The translations under genes and the position numbers were made by a program. This document shows positions 6,301 to 8,041 of a stretch of 8,041 bases of DNA, in pieces. The DNA comes from Prevotellaceae bacterium (GTDB lineage: Bacteria; Bacteroidota; Bacteroidia; Bacteroidales; Bacteroidaceae): positions 1 to 8,041 of the forward strand of contig JAUNIK010000114.1 in NCBI GenBank assembly GCA_030523505.1. Direction: 5' to 3'. Within the stretch, counting starts at the first letter, position 1. Each line of letters begins with the position of its first letter. The notes under the pieces were generated by a model that was given only the letters and a program-made list of their open reading frames with translations, had not been told where the DNA came from and made no database searches.

Positions 6301-6380
6301 GGTGAGACCCCAACGATTCGTAATCGAAGCGAAGCGCCGCTTTCGTAGCATCGCGGAGAAAGAACCCCATGGGGCTCACC
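6301..6380. repeat. 80-base inverted-repeat element with nested hairpins, function unknown
   Basis: The ends are GGTGAGaCCCCA (6301-6312) and TGGGGCTCACC (6370-6380), complementary over 11 pairs with one bulged A. Inside are a hairpin CGATT-CGT-AATCG (6314-6326) and a second, overlapping at its first two bases, CGAAGCG/CGCTTTCG (about 6325-6331 and 6338-6345). CCCCATGGGG at 6365-6374 is a perfect palindrome. If transcribed it could fold as a junction of an outer helix with two hairpins. It sits 2 bases beyond the stop of the 6383-7813 gene and before the terminator at 6255-6287, so it would be in that gene's 3' untranslated region. No target-site duplication is visible at its edges. It may be a small non-coding mobile repeat, a 3' stabiliser or a structured RNA. 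Confidence 0.6.
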
Positions 6381-6382
6381 CC

Positions 6383-7813
6383 TTACCACTCCTCATCCCC
6401 TCTTTCCGGGAATGCCCTCTCCGGATTCTTCAACTCCGGATACACCGAGTATATCATCTCTTGATCTTCCTTCGACAGTTCTTTCATCAGTTTTGGCTTG
6501 TCCTGTGGGCGAGTCTGTTTCTGGTTGAGCACATTCATCAGCGACCAGTCCTTGTTAGGATTCTCTGGCGAAGCATCCGCCGGTTCCTGGGCTTTGAGGT
6601 CGTAACGGGTAAAGTCGATGACATAGATAGAAGAGTCATCGTGATGCCAGTCGCGCAGAAGAGCCAGACGGAACTTAGGGTTCATAAACCAGCGCAGTTC
6701 CAGGTTGTTGTATGAGTCGCCCAATCCCGAACCACGCTCATTGAATCGGTAGTCGAAATCGTTGCTCTTATGTGCGGCACGCCATGCTTCGCCGAATTCG
6801 CCGAAGGTCACGAACTTTACATCCGGCCATCGCTGGCGAGTTTCCCCAATCCATTGCTCCATGGCAGGAATCATCAGTTCCTTGCCAAACTCATGATACA
6901 TCTGTGTCTCCCAGATACATGTCACCCATCCGAAGCCGTTCTCTTCGAATCCCTTGTCGAAATGAATACTTTGTGTGTGCATTACCTCGCGCTGACCGAG
7001 ATCCAAGCCCCATCCTTTGTATGTCTCGATAGGTCCCACACCTCTACGGCTGTTGAAGCCCGTAATCTTATGGCTGTTTGCACCAGTGCGACGAGCACAG
7101 ATGAAGTCCATTGTCCATCCGTCGAGACTCACACAGTCCACGAAATCCTTCTTTCCTTGTGCCGGCTTGCAGAAATGTTCCAGCGAAGGGTAGTAAGGAT
7201 AGCTCACTGAACCCTCGGCACCACCACCGTCGATGGCATGCTGGCTCCATATCACAGCGTGAGCCACATGGATATCCTCTTTCTCGGCAAGATATTTCAG
7301 ATTCTCTGATGAAAGGAAACCACCCATGATACACTGAGGGCGATATCCGTTACCCACCATCTCTGTGATGTCGTTTATCGCCTCGTGCATCTCCTTGTTA
7401 ATACGCTCGCGTGGCAGGTACATCACAGGGAAATACCCTGGGAAATAACTTATCTCATCGCCATAACGGTAGTGGCATTCCACAGCATACTGACGAATCT
7501 GGCGATAGTTCTCACGCTGGTCTTCAAGGGCGTTGAGGGTGAATCCCCATGTCAGTCGTCCGTCGGGATTGTCCTTCGCGAAAGCCTCACGAAGGGCGGT
7601 GACACTCTCCAATGTGTGCCATGCCTCCTCATCACGAGGGTGCAGTTTCACATCTCGCGACACCTCCCAAGGAGATGTGCGAATCATAAAGCATAGCGTC
7701 AGGAAACGGTTGCCGTTGAGTTCCAGTGGTTCCTGCGCCATAGAATGCTGCGCCATTGCTGAAACCGAAACGAGCAGAATTGCCAGAGTGAGTAGGATTG
7801 ATTTCTTCATCAT
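6383..7813 (-). CDS. Secreted DUF3863/DUF3864-like protein of unknown function
   Basis: A 476-residue exported protein. MMKKS, a hydrophobic stretch and SAMA|Q give a Sec signal peptide with likely signal-peptidase I cleavage after A21; there is no lipobox. The ATGs at 7813 and 7810 are adjacent and cannot be told apart. I believe it belongs to the Bacteroidales proteins annotated DUF3863 plus DUF3864, recalled and not tested. Visible features are LHPRDEEAWHTLE (57-69), RLTWGFTLNALED (86-98), YGDEISYFPGYFP (117-129), many tryptophans and histidines, and acidic pairs such as HHDD and the FDYRFNERGSG region. Alternating hydrophobic strands and helices with conserved H, D, E and W recall barrel-fold carbohydrate enzymes such as polysaccharide deacetylases, but no catalytic set can be named. 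The C-terminal 80 residues are proline- and charge-rich (NPNKDW, QTRPQDKPK, NPERAFPERGDEEW). It has its own promoter and no operon partner in the window. Confidence 0.8.
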   Translation of the reverse strand: MMKKSILLTLAILLVSVSAMAQHSMAQEPLELNGNRFLTLCFMIRTSPWEVSRDVKLHPRDEEAWHTLESVTALREAFAKDNPDGRLTWGFTLNALEDQRENYRQIRQYAVECHYRYGDEISYFPGYFPVMYLPRERINKEMHEAINDITEMVGNGYRPQCIMGGFLSSENLKYLAEKEDIHVAHAVIWSQHAIDGGGAEGSVSYPYYPSLEHFCKPAQGKKDFVDCVSLDGWTMDFICARRTGANSHKITGFNSRRGVGPIETYKGWGLDLGQREVMHTQSIHFDKGFEENGFGWVTCIWETQMYHEFGKELMIPAMEQWIGETRQRWPDVKFVTFGEFGEAWRAAHKSNDFDYRFNERGSGLGDSYNNLELRWFMNPKFRLALLRDWHHDDSSIYVIDFTRYDLKAQEPADASPENPNKDWSLMNVLNQKQTRPQDKPKLMKELSKEDQEMIYSVYPELKNPERAFPERGDEEW

Positions 7814-7837
7814 TGTTGGTTGATTGTTTTGGTGGTG

Positions 7838-7868
7838 CTAAGTTACGCATAAATACCGAAACATCAAA
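7838..7868 (-). promoter_or_regulatory. Promoter of the secreted DUF3863-like gene
   Basis: On the minus strand TTTG (7865-7868), a 19-base spacer and TAACTTAG (7838-7845) fit the Bacteroidetes consensus with one mismatch in the -7 element. The expected start is near 7833, about 20 bases before the ATG. The leader is AC-rich and ends CAACCAACA, resembling the LOG leader. The imperfect -7 element may mean weaker or regulated expression. Confidence 0.6.
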
Positions 7869-8041
7869 ATAAAAACCATTCTATCAAACAGTTTTTTGCG
7901 GAATCACTGCGCAAATCGTAAAAATAATAGTCAAAACAACAAAAAGTCCGTACATTTATCAATCACCATACGAAAAGAAAGGAAATATTTGGGCTCACTA
8001 GTAAAACCCTGTGTTTAACCGAATATCATTGATAACCTGTA
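7869..8041. other. AT-rich intergenic stretch without recognisable gene
   Basis: These 173 bases hold no convincing open reading frame, tRNA or terminator. A weak second promoter-like match on the minus strand (a TTTG, 19 bases, then TACGATTTG at 7912-7920) has one extra base in the -7 element and is not called. The next gene must start or end beyond the right edge. Confidence 0.6.

Noticed and set aside
6186..6389. 67-residue minus-strand open frame over the tRNA, terminator and inverted repeat
   Set aside because: It lies across structured non-coding DNA, has no initiation context and no recognisable protein features.
1..8041. CRISPR array, transposase, toxin-antitoxin or phage genes
   Set aside because: No regularly spaced repeats of the right size and no product with such motifs was found on either strand.

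Overview
The window looks like chromosomal DNA from a Bacteroidales bacterium, most likely Prevotella or a close relative. Five promoters of the Bacteroidetes type (TTTG, 19-20 bases, then TAnnTTTG or a near match) sit in front of the genes. Ribosome binding sites of the Shine-Dalgarno type are absent. There is a Bacteroidetes-style coiled-coil lipoprotein and a secreted protein that resembles the DUF3863/DUF3864 proteins of gut Bacteroidales. Genus is an inference; no marker gene is present to fix it.

Layout. (1) 3-3200, minus strand: a tight five-gene operon read right to left, rsmI, a coiled-coil lipoprotein, tadA, yraN and birA, with gaps of 1, 27 and 9 bases and a final 4-base ATGA overlap. 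It mixes translation-fidelity enzymes (RsmI on 16S rRNA, TadA on tRNA-Arg), a nuclease-like protein (YraN), biotin protein ligase and an envelope lipoprotein. (2) 3201-3306: a 106-base divergent promoter region; the rsmI promoter lies so close to its gene that the message should be nearly leaderless. (3) 3307-5035, plus strand: thymidine kinase overlapping by 11 bases an AI-2E family membrane protein whose last residues are encoded by a C-rich repeat and hairpin. (4) 5060-6013, minus strand: a LOG family nucleotide-binding protein converging on the AI-2E gene. (5) 6014-6290: a second divergent promoter region, then tRNA-Lys(TTT) and a strong, apparently bidirectional terminator. (6) 6301-7868, minus strand: a secreted DUF3863-like protein with its own promoter, followed by an 80-base inverted-repeat element in its 3' untranslated region. 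(7) 7869-8041: no gene seen.

Most of the window is ordinary housekeeping. I do not see a defence system, mobile element with a transposase, CRISPR array or biosynthetic cluster. The less ordinary parts are small: the 80-base foldable element at 6301-6380, the repeat-built gene ends at 3-40 and 4970-5068, the near-leaderless rsmI promoter, the lipoprotein set inside an RNA-modification operon, and the uncharacterised secreted protein.
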